Assembly (NCBI GenBank): GCA_030562195.1
Contig: CM060199.1
Location: 16,326,338-16,390,337, forward strand
DNA: 64,000 nt
Source: Nipponacmea schrenckii
Lineage: Eukaryota > Mollusca > Gastropoda > Lottiidae
Direction: 5' to 3'
Each line of letters begins with the position of its first letter. Position 1 is the first letter of the stretch. Shown here piece after piece: positions 36,068 to 49,130 of this stretch. The translations under genes and the position numbers were made by a program. The notes under the pieces are model-generated. The model did no database searches, was not told the DNA's origin, and saw only the letters and a program-made list of their open reading frames with translations.

Positions 36068-37078
36068 TTATTCAGGGCCAAAACTAATTTGTCCTGGACC
36101 ACCCTTCTTCATATAACGCCTATAGCTTTTATAACGGGCGCTTTCAGCAAGCTTAGCTTTCATTTCTTCATCTTGCTGTTGTTTCCAAACCTTAAAATTT
36201 TCTTTTTTCCATAATTCTTGATCTAAATAGTCTAGCTTATCATCTTCATCAACAGCTTCCCACTGAGTTGTACCAAATTTCATAAATTTTCTGATAAGAT
36301 ATAGTTTTTCCTCTTCACCATACTCCTCACGTTTGATTGTAAATTTCCATGTCCATTGAAACCACCATAAAATATACATAACAAGATAATATGGTAAAAA
36401 TATAATTTGAATCCATAACACATCAGTATACTTTGGTCTTTTATAACCACCTCGAATGTCCATATTGGACTCGATCACTTCTCGAATGATCTGTTCCTCA
36501 TCTTCTTTAATTTTCACTCTCCGTGATTTTCCTTTCATCGATGGATTGCTTAATTTATTTTCTTTCATAGCAGTATCAATTGCCCGAGATCTATATTTCG
36601 GGTCCTTACATAAATAATCAATGGCAGCATTGTAATTGCTCCAAGCTCCGAAATATTGAAATACAGACACTACAGAGATGGTGACAGCAATGACAATGCG
36701 AATATCAACCTTGGGTGCCAAACGATGCTGATAATAATAGAAATAATGAGAATAATATTCATCAGGATTGTCCAACATGTAGTTATAATCTACACGCTGT
36801 TCCTCATCCTTGAGTATTTCATAGGCGTTACCAATTTTCTGAAACATTTCATGAGCTTCTTTTTTGCCTTCTTCCGTTTTATGTTTGTCAGGATGCCATT
36901 GTCGTGCTAGTTTACGATAGTTTTTTGTTATTTCATTTTTAGTCATGTCTCGTGTTGATTCCAAAATATCATAGCAATTTTCTCGTCCACAATATAGCCC
37001 ATCAATGTAAGCATTAACGGTAAAAACACAAAAAAACCAACACATCAAACCCAAGAGTCTTCCTCCCATAAATGCCAT
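36068..37078 (-). CDS. DNAJC25: DNAJC25-type ER-membrane J protein
   Basis: An intronless 336-residue frame encodes a type of Hsp40 co-chaperone that sits in the ER/endomembrane. A signal peptide is likely (residues 1-23, ending VNA). The J domain covers about 34-103 with the HPD motif at 62-64 (RQWHPDKHK), needed to stimulate Hsp70 ATPase. Then comes the family block DNPDEYYSHYFYYYQHRLAP, a hydrophobic segment at ~124-146, a charged loop, a second hydrophobic segment at ~219-241 (YYLVMYILWWFQW), and the C-terminal KREEYGEEEKLYLIRK and YRRYMKKGGPGQISFG blocks. The human protein is ~360 residues, so this is full length. A TTTTGCAG 3' splice site (exon starting at 37112) shortly before the ATG suggests one 5' UTR intron. 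Confidence 0.95.
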   Translation of the reverse strand: MAFMGGRLLGLMCWFFCVFTVNAYIDGLYCGRENCYDILESTRDMTKNEITKNYRKLARQWHPDKHKTEEGKKEAHEMFQKIGNAYEILKDEEQRVDYNYMLDNPDEYYSHYFYYYQHRLAPKVDIRIVIAVTISVVSVFQYFGAWSNYNAAIDYLCKDPKYRSRAIDTAMKENKLSNPSMKGKSRRVKIKEDEEQIIREVIESNMDIRGGYKRPKYTDVLWIQIIFLPYYLVMYILWWFQWTWKFTIKREEYGEEEKLYLIRKFMKFGTTQWEAVDEDDKLDYLDQELWKKENFKVWKQQQDEEMKAKLAESARYKSYRRYMKKGGPGQISFGPE

Positions 37079-37619
37079 TTTTATTTCCTAACACTTGACT
37101 TGAACTGTACGTCTGCAAAATACGAAAAATGTCAACCTTTAAAAAATAAGGTAAAATTGATCAAAATCAATATATCAGATGGATATTAATCAACTAATCC
37201 AAAAGCTGATAAAGAGAGTTTCTTCGGCTTGATTACATTGGCCTTATCAGTCAATCAAGCAATCATACATTGAAATTTTGGTTGGCAAAAACTCAAAATA
37301 ATGGGTAGCCGAGGAAGTTGTACTGAGTATGATATGAAGCCATGTTGATACTTGATGAAATCTCACCAATTTCAATTAATGTCAATGACAAAAGTGCATA
37401 ATGGGAAATATAACAAAATACACATAAAAATTTTAAACAAAAGTTTTAACTAAAAATTGAATTGAAATTAAGTGAAAGATAAGCATGTGGACATTATGTT
37501 GACATTCATTCATTGAAACAAAGAGGATCCAAAAAGAAAAAAATGAAAATGACATACCGACACCGGTGTAGAGAATAAAATTTGATTAGAATATTGGTTA
37601 GCTGCTAACAGGTACTGTG

Positions 37620-37760
37620 TAGATCTCAATCAGATTATGCCCATTCAACAATAAGGCGACACGTGTGCCAAGTTGATCAATTTTTCATGAAGGATATTAT
37701 CCCCCCAAGGCTTTTCTGTTGTCGTGTAATCAATGATCATGACGTCAGTACCGGCATCTT
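37620..37760 (-). promoter_or_regulatory. Possible DNAJC25 promoter/5' region with CRE
   Basis: A perfect CRE palindrome TGACGTCA sits at 37740-37747, and an ACACGTGT palindrome lies near 37660-37667. These ATF/bZIP and E-box-type sites, ~0.6 kb upstream of the DNAJC25 start and beyond a likely 5' UTR intron, would suit an ER-chaperone promoter. The 64-codon plus-strand frame here has no recognisable features. Confidence 0.35.
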
Positions 37761-38379
37761 CGGAATCCTGACCAATAAGTTTGTTTCTAAAAATAGATTA
37801 AGAAAACCCTTAAAAACATCCGGCGGAAATGTCAAATCGCCACATTCAGTCAAATAGGACATTAGCTAAATCGTACAGAAGAAAAAATTTATATTTTTTA
37901 TTATTATTGGATTTTTTTCTCGAGAAATAATTGATCGCATGAAAATAGATATGTCCATCTGATACACTTTTTTTTTTTATCTATTACAAATCAACTGTTT
38001 AATTTAAATAACGTTTTATATACGTATTAGTTCAAGGGAGGGAAGTTTCTGTTATTTTATTTGACCACTGAGACTACTTATATAAACAATTTAAGTACCT
38101 GTTTCAAATTTGCTTTTAAACGATTGAAAATCAATATGAGATACGAAGGATGGTGACTCACTATAAGTCTTCGGAGAACTGTAATTCGAAGCATTGCACG
38201 GAGGTACAATGAGTACCTTTCAATGTAAAAGAAACCCCAATAGTCCCCAATTTCTCTCTACTTTCTACTAATAGTGTCCTTATAAAATTGATTGACTGTA
38301 ATATGTTCATCTCAATAAAACAACTCTCTTTAACCCTATAATTTAAACCTTCCACCTCTTCTTGATTCATATCTTCCCA

Positions 38380-41345
38380 TCTCTCTATTTTCTATCTCTC
38401 ACTTATTCATATCTCCCTCCTAATATCTACCCGTCTTTCTAATATCCACCCTATTTTCTATCTCTCTCTACCTGTCTCTTTAAGTCATTACCTCCTTATT
38501 TCTAGTTCATATCCTCCTATGTTCTATCTCTCTCTCTACCCATCTCCCTAGTTCTTTTCCTCTCTCTCCCTCTCTCTCTCTACCTGTATCTCTCATTCAT
38601 ATCTCCCTCCTTATTGTCTATCTCTAATTCATATCCTTATGTTCTATCTCTCTCTACCTGTCTCCCTAATTCATACCATCCCTATTTTCTATCTCTCTAT
38701 TTCATACCATCCCTCTTTTGCCTCTCTAGTTCATATCCTCCCTATTTTCTATATATCTCTCATTCATATCTCCCTTCCTATTTTCTACGTCTCTCTCTTA
38801 TCCATATCCACTCTACCTCTCTTTACTTCATATCCTCACTTATTTCTCTCTCTAGCTCACATCCTCCTTATTTTCTATCTCTAATTCATATCCTCCCTAT
38901 TTTCTATATCTCTCTCTCTCTCATTCATATCTCCCTCCCTATTATCTACGTATCTCTATTATTCATATCCTCCCTAATTTCTATCTCGCTCTACTTCGTA
39001 GCCTCCCTATTTTCTATCTCTCCATCCCATATCCTCCCTATTTACTATCTCTCTCATTCATATCTCCCTCCCTATTTTCTACTTATCTCTATTATTCAAA
39101 TCCTCCCTTTTTTCTATGTCTCTGTCTACCTGTCTCTCTTATTCATATCCTCCCTATCTTCTATCTCTCTTTAGTTCATATCCTCCTTATTTTCTATCTC
39201 TAATTCATATCCTCCCTATGTTCTATCTCTCTCTACCTGTCACTCTATTCCATACCATCCCTATTTTCTTTCTCTCTAGTTCCTATCCTCCCTACTTTCT
39301 ATATCTCTCTCTAGTTCATATCCTCCCTATTTTCTATATCTCTCTCATTCATATCCCCCCTCCCTATTTTCTACGTCTCTCTATTATTCATATCCTCACT
39401 GTTTTCTATAGCCTCCCTATTTTCTATGTCTCTCTATCTGTCTCTCTTATTCTTATCCTTTCTATCTCTATATTTCATATCCTCCCTATTTTCTATCTCT
39501 CCTAGTTCATATCCTCCCTTATTTCTGTGTGTCTCTACCGCATATCCTTTCTATTTCTCTCTAGTTCATATCCTCCCTATTTTCTATAGCCTCCCTTTTC
39601 TATGTCTCTCATATCCTGTCTCTCTTTTCTTTCCTTTCTATCTCTTAGTTCATATCCTCCCTATTTTCTATTCTCCTAGTTCATATCCTCCCTTTTTCTA
39701 TGTCTCTCCGCATATCCTTTCTATTTCTCTCTAGTTCATATCCTCCCTATTTTCTATCTCTTTCTAGTTCATATCCTCCCTATTTTCTATGTCTCTTAGT
39801 TCATATCCTCTCTATTTTCTATGTCTCTCTAGTTCATGTCCTCCCTATTTTCTATGTCTCTCTAGTTCATATCCTCCCTATTTTCTATTTCTCTCTAGTT
39901 CATATCCTCTCTATTTTCTATGTCTCTCTAGTTCATATTCCTCCCTATTTTCTATCTATCTAGTTCATATCCTCCCTATTTTCTATGTCTCTCTAGTTCA
40001 TATCCTCCCTATTTTCTATCTCTCTCTAGTTCATATCCTCTCTATTTTCTATTTCTCTCTAGTTCATATCCTCTCTATTTTCTATCTCTCTCTAGTTCAT
40101 ATCCTCCCTTTTTTCTGTCTGTCTCTTGTTCATGTCCTTCCTATTTTCTTTCTCTCTAGTTCATATCCTCCCTATTTTCTATGTCTCTCTAGTTCATACC
40201 CTCCCTATTTTTCTCTAGTTCATATCCTCCCTATTTCTCTTTCTCTCTAGTTCATATCCTCCCTATTTTCTATCTCTCTCTAGTTCATATCCTTCCTATT
40301 TTCTATATCTCTCTCTCATTCATATCTCCCTCCTTATTTTCTGTGTCCTCTACTTGTCTCTATTATTCATATCCTTCCTATTTTCTATCTCTCTCTGATT
40401 CATATCCTCCCTTTGTTCTTTCTCTCTCTATTTCATATCCTCCCTATTTTCTCTCTCTAGTGCATATGCTCCATATTTTCTATTTCTCTCTAGTTCATAT
40501 CCTCCATATTTTCTATGTCTCTCTATTTCATATGCTCCCTATTTTCTATGTCTCTCTAGTCCATATCCTCCCTATTTTCTATATCTCTCTAGTTCATGTC
40601 CTCCCTATTTTCTATGTCTCTCTAGTTCATATGCTCCCTATTTTCTATATCTCTCTCTCATTCATATCTCCCTCCTTATTTTCTTTGTCTCTCTACTTGT
40701 CTCTATTATTCATATCCTTCCTATATTCTATCTCTCTCTCTGATTCATATCCTCCCTATGTTCTATCTCTCTCTATTTCATATCCTCCCTATTTTCTCTC
40801 TCTAGTTCATATCCTCCCTATTTTCTATCTCCTCTCGTTCATGAGTTCATATCCTCCATATTTTCTATGTCTCTCTATGTCTCTCTACCTGTCTCTGTAA
40901 TTCGTATTCTCCATATTTTCTATCTCTCCCTAGTTCATATCCTCCTTATTTTCTATATCTTATTCATATCCTATTTTGTATCTCTCTTTAGTTCATATCC
41001 TCCTTATATTCTTTCTCTGATTCATATCCTCCCTATTTTCTACCTGTCTCTCTAGTTCATATACATGTACTCCCTATTTTCTATCTGTCTCTACCAGTCT
41101 CTCTAGTTCATATCCTCCCTATTTTCTATCTCCCTCTAGTTCATATCCTTCCTATTTTCTATCTCTCTCTCTCATTCATATCCACCCTATCTCTATCCCT
41201 ATACTTCATATCTTCCCCTATTTTCTATCTCGTTATCCGTATTTTCTATGTCTCTACTCCTGTCTCTCTTATTCACATTATCCATAATTTCTATCTCCCT
41301 CTCTAATTCACATTTCCCCCCTCTCCCTATTTAATATCTCTCTCG
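38380..41345. repeat. 33-bp pyrimidine-rich minisatellite, ~3 kb
   Basis: Unit ~33 bp: 'tctctctagttcatatcctc' + 'cctattttctatg'. It is most regular at 39.65-40.3 kb and degenerate at the left edge. Because 33 is a multiple of three, many Ser/Tyr/Leu-rich frames stay open (for example 38614-39174, 39789-40250 and 40343-40900); they are not genes. Confidence 0.95.
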
Positions 41346-41629
41346 CCCTTTTCCATCTAAATCATAACTTTCTATAACTGTTAACTTCTTTTTCCCCATA
41401 CTTTACTTCCTACTTTCTTGTTATATACATTCATCTTTCTTTCTCCAACAACCAACAACAGTCCTTATTATCACGACGATAATATATTTTTCATAAGAAT
41501 TTTTGCCTTCAATGGTCTTAAAATAAATATGATAATTGAATGAGTATTGAATTTGAAAGATTAAAAAAATAAATAGAAAACAATTGAACTGATGTGACTT
41601 ATTGCTAGTCAAATGTTTTGAAACTAGGT
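41346..41629. other. Spacer between inverted minisatellite arrays
   Basis: About 285 bp of non-repetitive AT-rich sequence; no gene was recognised. It would form the loop if the flanking inverted arrays paired. Confidence 0.6.
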
Positions 41630-42490
41630 TGTAGAGTAGAGAGAGATAAAAAAAATATGAACTAACGAGATATAGAAATTATATAAACTAGAGAGACAGG
41701 TAGAAAATGGAGAGGATATGAACTAGAAAGAGAGATAGAAAATAGGGAGGATATCAATTAGAGATAGAAAATAGGGAAGATATGAACTACAGAGAGAGAT
41801 AGAAAATAGGGAGAAAATTAATTAGAGAGACATAGAAAATAGGGAGGAATGAATTAGAGAGACATAGAAAATAGGGAGGAATGAATTAGAGAGACAGGTA
41901 AAGAGAGATAGAAAATAGGGAGGGAGATATGCACTAGAGAGACAGGTATAGAGAGATTAAAAATAGGGAGGATGTGAACTAGAGGGAGATGGAAAAATAG
42001 AGAGGGAGATATGAACTAGAGAGGGAAAATAGGGAGGGAGATATGAATGAGAGAGACTGGTAAAGAGAGATAGAAAATAAGGAGGCTAAGAACTTAGATG
42101 GACAGGTAGAAAATAGGGAGGATATGAATCAGAAAGAGAAAATAGGGAGGGCGATCTGAATTAAAGAGACCGGTAAAGAGAATTTAAAAGGCGGATATTA
42201 AGTAGAGAGACAGGTAGAAAATGGGGATGATATGAATAAGAGAGACAGGTAGAGAGAGCTTGCAAATAGGGAGGATAAGAGCATACGGGAGAAAATAGTG
42301 AGGATATGATCTAAAGAGAGATAGAAAAGATATGAAATAGAGAGGATATGAATAAGAGAGACAGGTAGAGAGACTTTAAAAGATTAATATTAATTAGAGA
42401 GTCCGGTAGGAATTAGGGAGGGAGATATGAATTAGAGAGAGACAGAAATTAGAGAGATGGGGAGATATGAATTAAAATGAAAGAAATTAG
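41630..42490. repeat. Same 33-bp unit in opposite orientation
   Basis: Units of 'gatagaaaatagggaggata' + 'tgaactagagaga' are the reverse complement of the unit in 38380-41345. Copies here are more diverged and include 'aggtagagagag' insertions. The array runs almost to the assembly gap. Confidence 0.93.
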
Positions 42491-42605
42491 GAGAGGTGGA
42501 AGATATGAATTTGTTATCAGATTGAGATGAACAAATTGCAGAAAATCAAATTTAGTAGAACTGAAAGAAGTATACTAGCAGTTAAAAAAAGAAAGATATG
42601 AGGAA

Positions 42606-43105
42606 NNNNNNNNNNNNNNNNNNNNNNNNNNNNNNNNNNNNNNNNNNNNNNNNNNNNNNNNNNNNNNNNNNNNNNNNNNNNNNNNNNNNNNNNNNNNNNN
42701 NNNNNNNNNNNNNNNNNNNNNNNNNNNNNNNNNNNNNNNNNNNNNNNNNNNNNNNNNNNNNNNNNNNNNNNNNNNNNNNNNNNNNNNNNNNNNNNNNNNN
42801 NNNNNNNNNNNNNNNNNNNNNNNNNNNNNNNNNNNNNNNNNNNNNNNNNNNNNNNNNNNNNNNNNNNNNNNNNNNNNNNNNNNNNNNNNNNNNNNNNNNN
42901 NNNNNNNNNNNNNNNNNNNNNNNNNNNNNNNNNNNNNNNNNNNNNNNNNNNNNNNNNNNNNNNNNNNNNNNNNNNNNNNNNNNNNNNNNNNNNNNNNNNN
43001 NNNNNNNNNNNNNNNNNNNNNNNNNNNNNNNNNNNNNNNNNNNNNNNNNNNNNNNNNNNNNNNNNNNNNNNNNNNNNNNNNNNNNNNNNNNNNNNNNNNN
43101 NNNNN
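42606..43105. other. Assembly gap (500 N)
   Basis: Exactly 500 unknown bases, a conventional placeholder length, so the true size is not known. The gap directly follows the inverted minisatellite. Confidence 0.99.
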
Positions 43106-45450
43106 AATTCTTTTATTGCTGAATAATTGTAGTTGGCATATAAAAATGTGTCATAGTGATAGGTTAATTGAATTAATCAATGGTGATTAGAAATGGTATG
43201 CTAACCTTTGTAGGTGCACATTAACAGATTAGCAACAAGAATAAGCCCAAAAACTAACTTGTTATCGTAAAGACGTGATGTAATTCGTGACATATTATGC
43301 GCAATATAATGGCTCAGCAATGGTTTACTACAAATTAAGTTGGTTTGTCATATAAGTGAAATGTCTGTTTCTTCAACGGAATGTGTTGAAAGAGCACTGT
43401 AAGTTCATCCTCTTTCTCACCTTTGAGTTGTGGCTTTTGGTGAGGAAGAAGGTTGATTTCAAAATTTCTATAATGATAGTTTGAACTAAAAGATTTAAGC
43501 AGAGGTTTTCCTAAGTTATATTTCAAGTTCTTAACTCAGATCCCACATTTTCATGATCTTGTTCAGGGTATAAGACAGTGAAATACGCGAAAAGTTAACC
43601 ATCGAAATGGCTGTTTAAGAAGGAAGGAAGGAAGGTATCAGGTAAACAATTATTACCTAACAAGTCGTTTTGTCAAGGACTAATCTATAAATAAATAGAA
43701 AGAATATAGAACATTTTTATGATTCATTTTGATAAACTACTTTTAATGATAGCAATATTGTCAGAAACAAAATAAATGTTTTATCTACATAACTTTATCA
43801 AAGGTTGAGTTGAAGAGGGGCCAATTTGATAAATGCATTTTCGTTGTTTTTATCAGTAAAATAGACATACTTTTTATATTAATATTTGAATTAAAGTAAG
43901 CTATCAAAATATTGGTTTTCAAGACTGAGAGAGCGTGAGTTCAGCCATTAGAATCTATTCCTTGCAATATGACAGAAATTTGCAAAGAAAGTTTCGACTG
44001 TCGTTAGAATTCAAGTCTAATTTGCTGTCACAGCTTACCCAGTCAACCCCAGCCCACTTTATTACCTCATCATCATTCATTCGCATGACCTAACTGTTCG
44101 GGTATTTTTATGTACGTCGCCTATAAATTGAATTTACTCCGTTCTGTGATTTATTTAGTCTCAAAAGAACTTAATACCAAAAGGTTAAACATTGGGGGAA
44201 GCATTTATAAAAACTACAAAGATTTAAGATGTTTCCTGTATACCACACTTAATAACATCGCTCTAACTGTCTCTAATCCGGATTATCTACTGTTTACTCT
44301 TTAGATCCTACGTTAGTTTTTGTTATTTTTTTAGTTCGGATTTAAAATAAGAAATCATTTTTTTTTTAAAATAGCATTATAAGCCAGAATAGTTTCCATG
44401 AAAATTTTTATCATATTCAAGATGATGCCTACCAAACGAAACTTTTATACAGTGAAACATTTTTTTATTTCGCTTAAATATCCCCAAAATTGGGCCATCT
44501 GGAATTTTCTTGATGGTACAGAAACAGAATTGCGACTTTCAACTTTAAAGTTAGCTTGGTTGTAGAATTGTGGAAGGAAGTGGGCAAAGAAGAATAATTT
44601 ATTTGTTGAAATTTTATAATGAAGAGCCCACTGAAGTTTTAGTTTCATTTTATTTTGTATGCCTACTTCGCGAAACTCTTTTTATTATAAATTCTGTCTT
44701 TTTTTTCTTTTAAAGTGATAATATGTCTTAGAATGGCCTAAATGAGTATTACATGTATATTCATCATGGAACTTAAGTTAGATAATCCCCGTAAAATCCA
44801 GAAAGCTCACAAAACTAAGTACGCTTAATCAATTTTTTTAAGCGTTTTTCCAATAATCAATTGCATATTTATTGAATATTAATGGATAGTTACTTTCTGG
44901 ATTTATTGGATTATATGAGGATTATGTTATGTTCTTTATTGCGTCAGGTATATCCACTGATGAATATACTCTTATTGGCCAATTTGTAAATGTTATTAAT
45001 TTTATGTTTATACGAAGACGGCGTCAAATAATCTTAAACTTTATGTCGGCTCCTTCTGCGCCTGACTTGTGTTTGAATATTAATTTTTTTTTTCGTGATA
45101 TGGTTCGTTTAGGCTACTAAATGTGATGAGGTTTGTGTTGTTTACTAAATATCTAGTACGGAAGTCTAACGTTTATAATTAAGTTCAAATTTGAAGGAAA
45201 TCAGCCAAAACATGGTTGAGTTATAAAATGATCCACATAAGTATTGTTTATAATCAAGTAAATTGTTGATAATTTACTATTATTAACTGGACATATTTAT
45301 ATTAGTCACATTTAGAAGTTGAGGTAAGATTTCCTTGATACTAGCTGTAAAACTGGAATTTCATCTGTACTGATTAGGCCTCCTGCAAAACTCGCTTTGC
45401 AACTGCAATTCTTTAATTTGTATCCCAAACGTAGACGTAGAACTGACATT
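43106..45450. other. AT-rich intergenic DNA, no gene recognised
   Basis: Contains only short chance frames (63-67 codons) and a decayed MITE copy (44711-45034). A (ggaa)n microsatellite is at about 43620-43635. Confidence 0.5.
44711..45034 (+). mobile_element. Decayed copy of the AGGGATAAT MITE family
   Basis: The left end 'taaagtgataatatgtctta' + 'gaatg' and inner landmarks ('tattcatcatggaac', 'agctcacaaaactaagt', 'ccaataatcaattgcat', 'tcaggtatatccactgat', 'cttattggcc') follow the order of the better copy at 62012-62331. Length is about 324 bp, like that copy. Confidence 0.7.
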
Positions 45451-46610
45451 TTGTATATCAGTAAATAACAGTTGTAGAGGTGAAAATTTATATTTATTAT
45501 AAGTAAAATATAGCTTTAGAACTGAAATTTTGTAATTATTATCGTTAAATTATAGCTGTAGAATTGAAATTTTGTAATTATTATCGTTGAATTATAGCTG
45601 TAAAACTAAAATGTTTTATTTATTATTGCGAAACGCGCAGTAGAACTGAAATGTTGTACTTATTATTGCTGAACTCGCAGAATTACAAAAAGAACAACCA
45701 TTGCCACAATACGAGCAGTTATATAGAAATCGTGTTTTTTTATTGCTGAACTTTGGAGTAGAACTGTAATTTTGTATTTTGTATTGCTAAATAAACAGTA
45801 GAACAAAAGTCGTGTTTTTATTAATGCTAAACTAACAGTAGAATTATAATTTTGTAATTTGTATTGCCAAATTAACAGTAGAACAGAAATCGTGTTTTTA
45901 TTAATGTATTAATGTTAAACTAACAGTAGAACTGTAATTTTGTATTGCTAAATTAGCAGTAGAACAAAAATTGTGTTTTTATTAATGCTAAACTAACAGT
46001 AGAACTATAATTTTGTAATTTGTATTGCTAAATTAACAGTAGAACAAAAATTGTGTTTTTATTAATGCTAAACTAACAGTAGAATTATAATTTTGTAATT
46101 TGTATTGCCAAATTAACAGTAGAACAGAAATCGTGTTTTTATTAATGTATTAATGTTAAACTAGCAGTAGAACTGTAATTTTGTAATTTGTTCTGCTAAA
46201 TTAACAGTAGAACAAAAATTGTGTTTTTATTAATGCTAAACTAACAGTAGAACTATAATTTTGTAATTTGTATTGCTAAATTAACAGTAGAACAAAAATT
46301 GTGTTTTTATTAATGCTTAACTAACAGTAGAACTATAATTTTGTAATTTGTATTGCTAAATTAACAGTAGAACAAAAATTGTGTTTTTATTAATGCTAAA
46401 CTAGAACTAAAAAATTGTAATATGTAGGCCTATTGCTAAATTAACAGTAGAACAAAAATTGTGTTTTTATTAATGCTAAACTAACAGTAGAACTGAAATT
46501 TGTTATTTGTAGGCCTATTGCTAAATTAACAGTAGAACAAAAATTGTGTTTTTATTAATGGTAAACTAACAGTAGAACTGAAATTATGTAATTAAATACT
46601 ATTGCTTAAA
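45451..46610. repeat. 80-bp minisatellite, about 13 copies
   Basis: Unit ~80 bp made of two related halves: 'cagtagaactataattttgt' 'aatttgtattgctaaattaa' and 'cagtagaacaaaaattgtgt' 'ttttattaatgctaaactaa'. The spacing of 'agaacaaaaattg' is 80 bp in the regular part (45961-46400). The half-unit similarity suggests the 80-mer arose from a ~40-mer, as seen in the older left part. Confidence 0.9.
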
Positions 46611-48950
46611 TGAAACATATAAAAAAAAAACAATCTTTTGAAATCAAAGCTAAAAGATCAGTAAAATCGAATTTTTGTAATTATTATTGCAGAACAGTAG
46701 AAATGAAATTACGGTTGTTATTGTTGTGAATATATGAATCAAATGCAAATTCAAATTATGTATTTATTATTGCTAAACTCGCAGTGGAATTAGTATTGCT
46801 AATTAAGCAGTAGTACTGACATTTCGTACTTTAAGTGCACTTTGGTAAAAGCAAATGAGATAGTATATAAATTAAATTATGTAAAATTCAAATTTTGTAT
46901 TTAATATTAGTTTTACCACTACACAGTAGAGCTGTTATCGGGATATGGAACGATTTTTGCTGGATGTCGGACTATTTGAAGGATATACGTCTTGAATCAT
47001 TTATCTCTTCATGATGAAACTACCTAGGAATTTAAATTTTTATTTTATTTGGTCAGTGTTTTTGTTTGTCAAATTATGATAAATTGTGCATTTATCAAAC
47101 CTAAATTTTGGCCACGACAGAGATATGTCAAGGTTTCAGACAGGTCATGTGCTTTGCACTAAAAAAATTTCATGATTTTAAAATCAAACATGAGTGATCA
47201 AATGCGATATTAAAATTCCCTGGACGTCCAGCAAATAACCGGATTGAATTCAAATTACGACGTTGTTTTGCACAAAGTCTTCTGCTCTCTCAGAGAGGCA
47301 ACAATTTGGGTTGTCTCCTTTTAGGGGTCGTCGACGTTTAAATTCAAATGCACGTCACAGAATATGTCTAATTTGCCAATTAATCAAGGGCTAATAAATA
47401 TGACTTAATAAAACTGTTGATTTTCGAGACTCATTATAGAATATAATTTTTAGACTATGAACAAATCTAGATCAAGTTATTGAGTTTCTTTTGAATGCTG
47501 AATACTGAGTACTGAATAACTGATTCCCAGTATAAGCTCGTTAACGTTATTTAGATCACACTCATTTTATTATCGTAGATTACGCCATGTGATATTTTAA
47601 GGCCGATTGGCCAGATATTTCATTATAAACATACGGTGCAAATGTTATGTTCTGTCTAGATGCGTTTTTATGAATGATTGGATGGAGGAGCTAACAGAAT
47701 CCACAGAATGGACAAGGTACAGCACCGTGTATGAAACTCAATGATAAAACGCCATCGATTCAACATGAACAATTTTTATATATAAATTGTAAGAACGATA
47801 TCTGGAAATTTTTAAGCTTCTATGTCTTCGAGAATTCACCTTTTGTATATTCTCCGAAAATACAAGGAATGAAAATATAGTTTGCCAGCCGCTGTTTAAA
47901 GTACCCATTTGAGCCTTATTCTTAATGCCATAGGTTCCGTATATTTAAAATCAAACCTACATTTTTGGTGGGTGTTTCCTTTTTTTTTGTGGTGGTAACC
48001 TAGACCTAATTATTTCCACATTTTACACCATAAATCATAGAAATGAAGACTTAAAATGGAGGAGTGTCAATCGCCATTACCACTCGTACATCATAATAAA
48101 TTATCTTTTGTTTGAATGAAGTTGAAATGTTTTTGTCGTGTTCAGCTATCATAATAAGGCATAAGCTAATTGTTTAAAAAATTTCAATTATTTCAAGAAC
48201 GTTGTTCGCGAAGAAAACTATAAATTCTATACTGATCTTGAGAGAGTCCATTGTTTTACGTTTGTTCGCTGAATGATGTCTTTGTTCTATAAATATGTCT
48301 TTGGATGATACAATTTTGTTGTTACCATTTCGCCATTAAGGTTCACACCGGTGCTATATGAACATAAGAGCTATCAACCTGAAAATTTCTCCCAAACATT
48401 GGTCATTCTTTCTTTTATAAAACCTGCATGCATCAAATCCACCTTAAACCTTTTACATGGACGCCGTGTTGTCACATCCGATTGCAGATATACAAAATCC
48501 ACCAGTAATGAATTATATGTACAGGAACTACTGAAGTAAATATGTATAGCAGATCGGTCGCAGACAAGATAACGTCGCAGATCCTTGATTCTGGATGTAA
48601 AATAGGATGTAGGGGTCGAGCAGTTGAGTGGCGATGTCAGTTGGTGATGGTGTGAGAAGGGGGGTAGGAAGGGAAATGTAGGGATTCATCAGCTCTCTAA
48701 TGGATAGATAATCAAAATTTGCTAGGAAGGTGGCTAAACAACTTGTTATTCAGCACGTCAACAGACTTAACATCAACAAATTCCAATGGTCATTTGACAA
48801 CATTAGCTACATTTTATATGAAAGGTCAAATTGTTTTAAATGTAAAGTTATTCGAACTATACATGCCTCCCACCTGATTTTTTTTACTCCAAATCTTGAT
48901 ATTTTCTTTCATTCTTTTTAGGATTAGAAGTTAACTTCATAAACGAAGAT
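46611..48950. other. AT-rich intergenic DNA, nothing recognised
   Basis: No exon, RNA gene or repeat ends were recognised. Open frames at 48351-48539 and 48730-48921 are short and featureless. Confidence 0.45.
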
Positions 48951-48969
48951 TGCCCAAGGCGTTCTGCTA

Positions 48970-49130
48970 ACGGCGCGATTTGATTGGCCGCCAAACACGT
49001 GATTGCCTTCCATAACGTCCGGCGCACGGTTTTCAATAGAGTTAAAAATTTGTCAACATAGACTGAAAACGTGTATTGGTATTTAAATGAAACGAAGATT
49101 AAGAATCAGTGACATTATTATCTTGTAACT
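48970..49130 (+). promoter_or_regulatory. Probable promoter/5' UTR of the NHL-repeat gene
   Basis: Locally GC-richer DNA with an inverted CCAAT box (ATTGG, 48983-48987) and a CACGTG E-box (48996-49001), about 130-150 bp before the start codon. An in-frame TGA at 49110-49112 precedes the ATG. Confidence 0.4.

Noticed and set aside
38614..41055. Eight overlapping Tyr/Leu/Ser-rich frames of up to 186 codons
   Set aside because: By-products of the 33-bp minisatellite; the same peptide appears in more than one frame as the unit drifts.
42598..43122. 174-codon open frame
   Set aside because: Consists almost entirely of the assembly gap.
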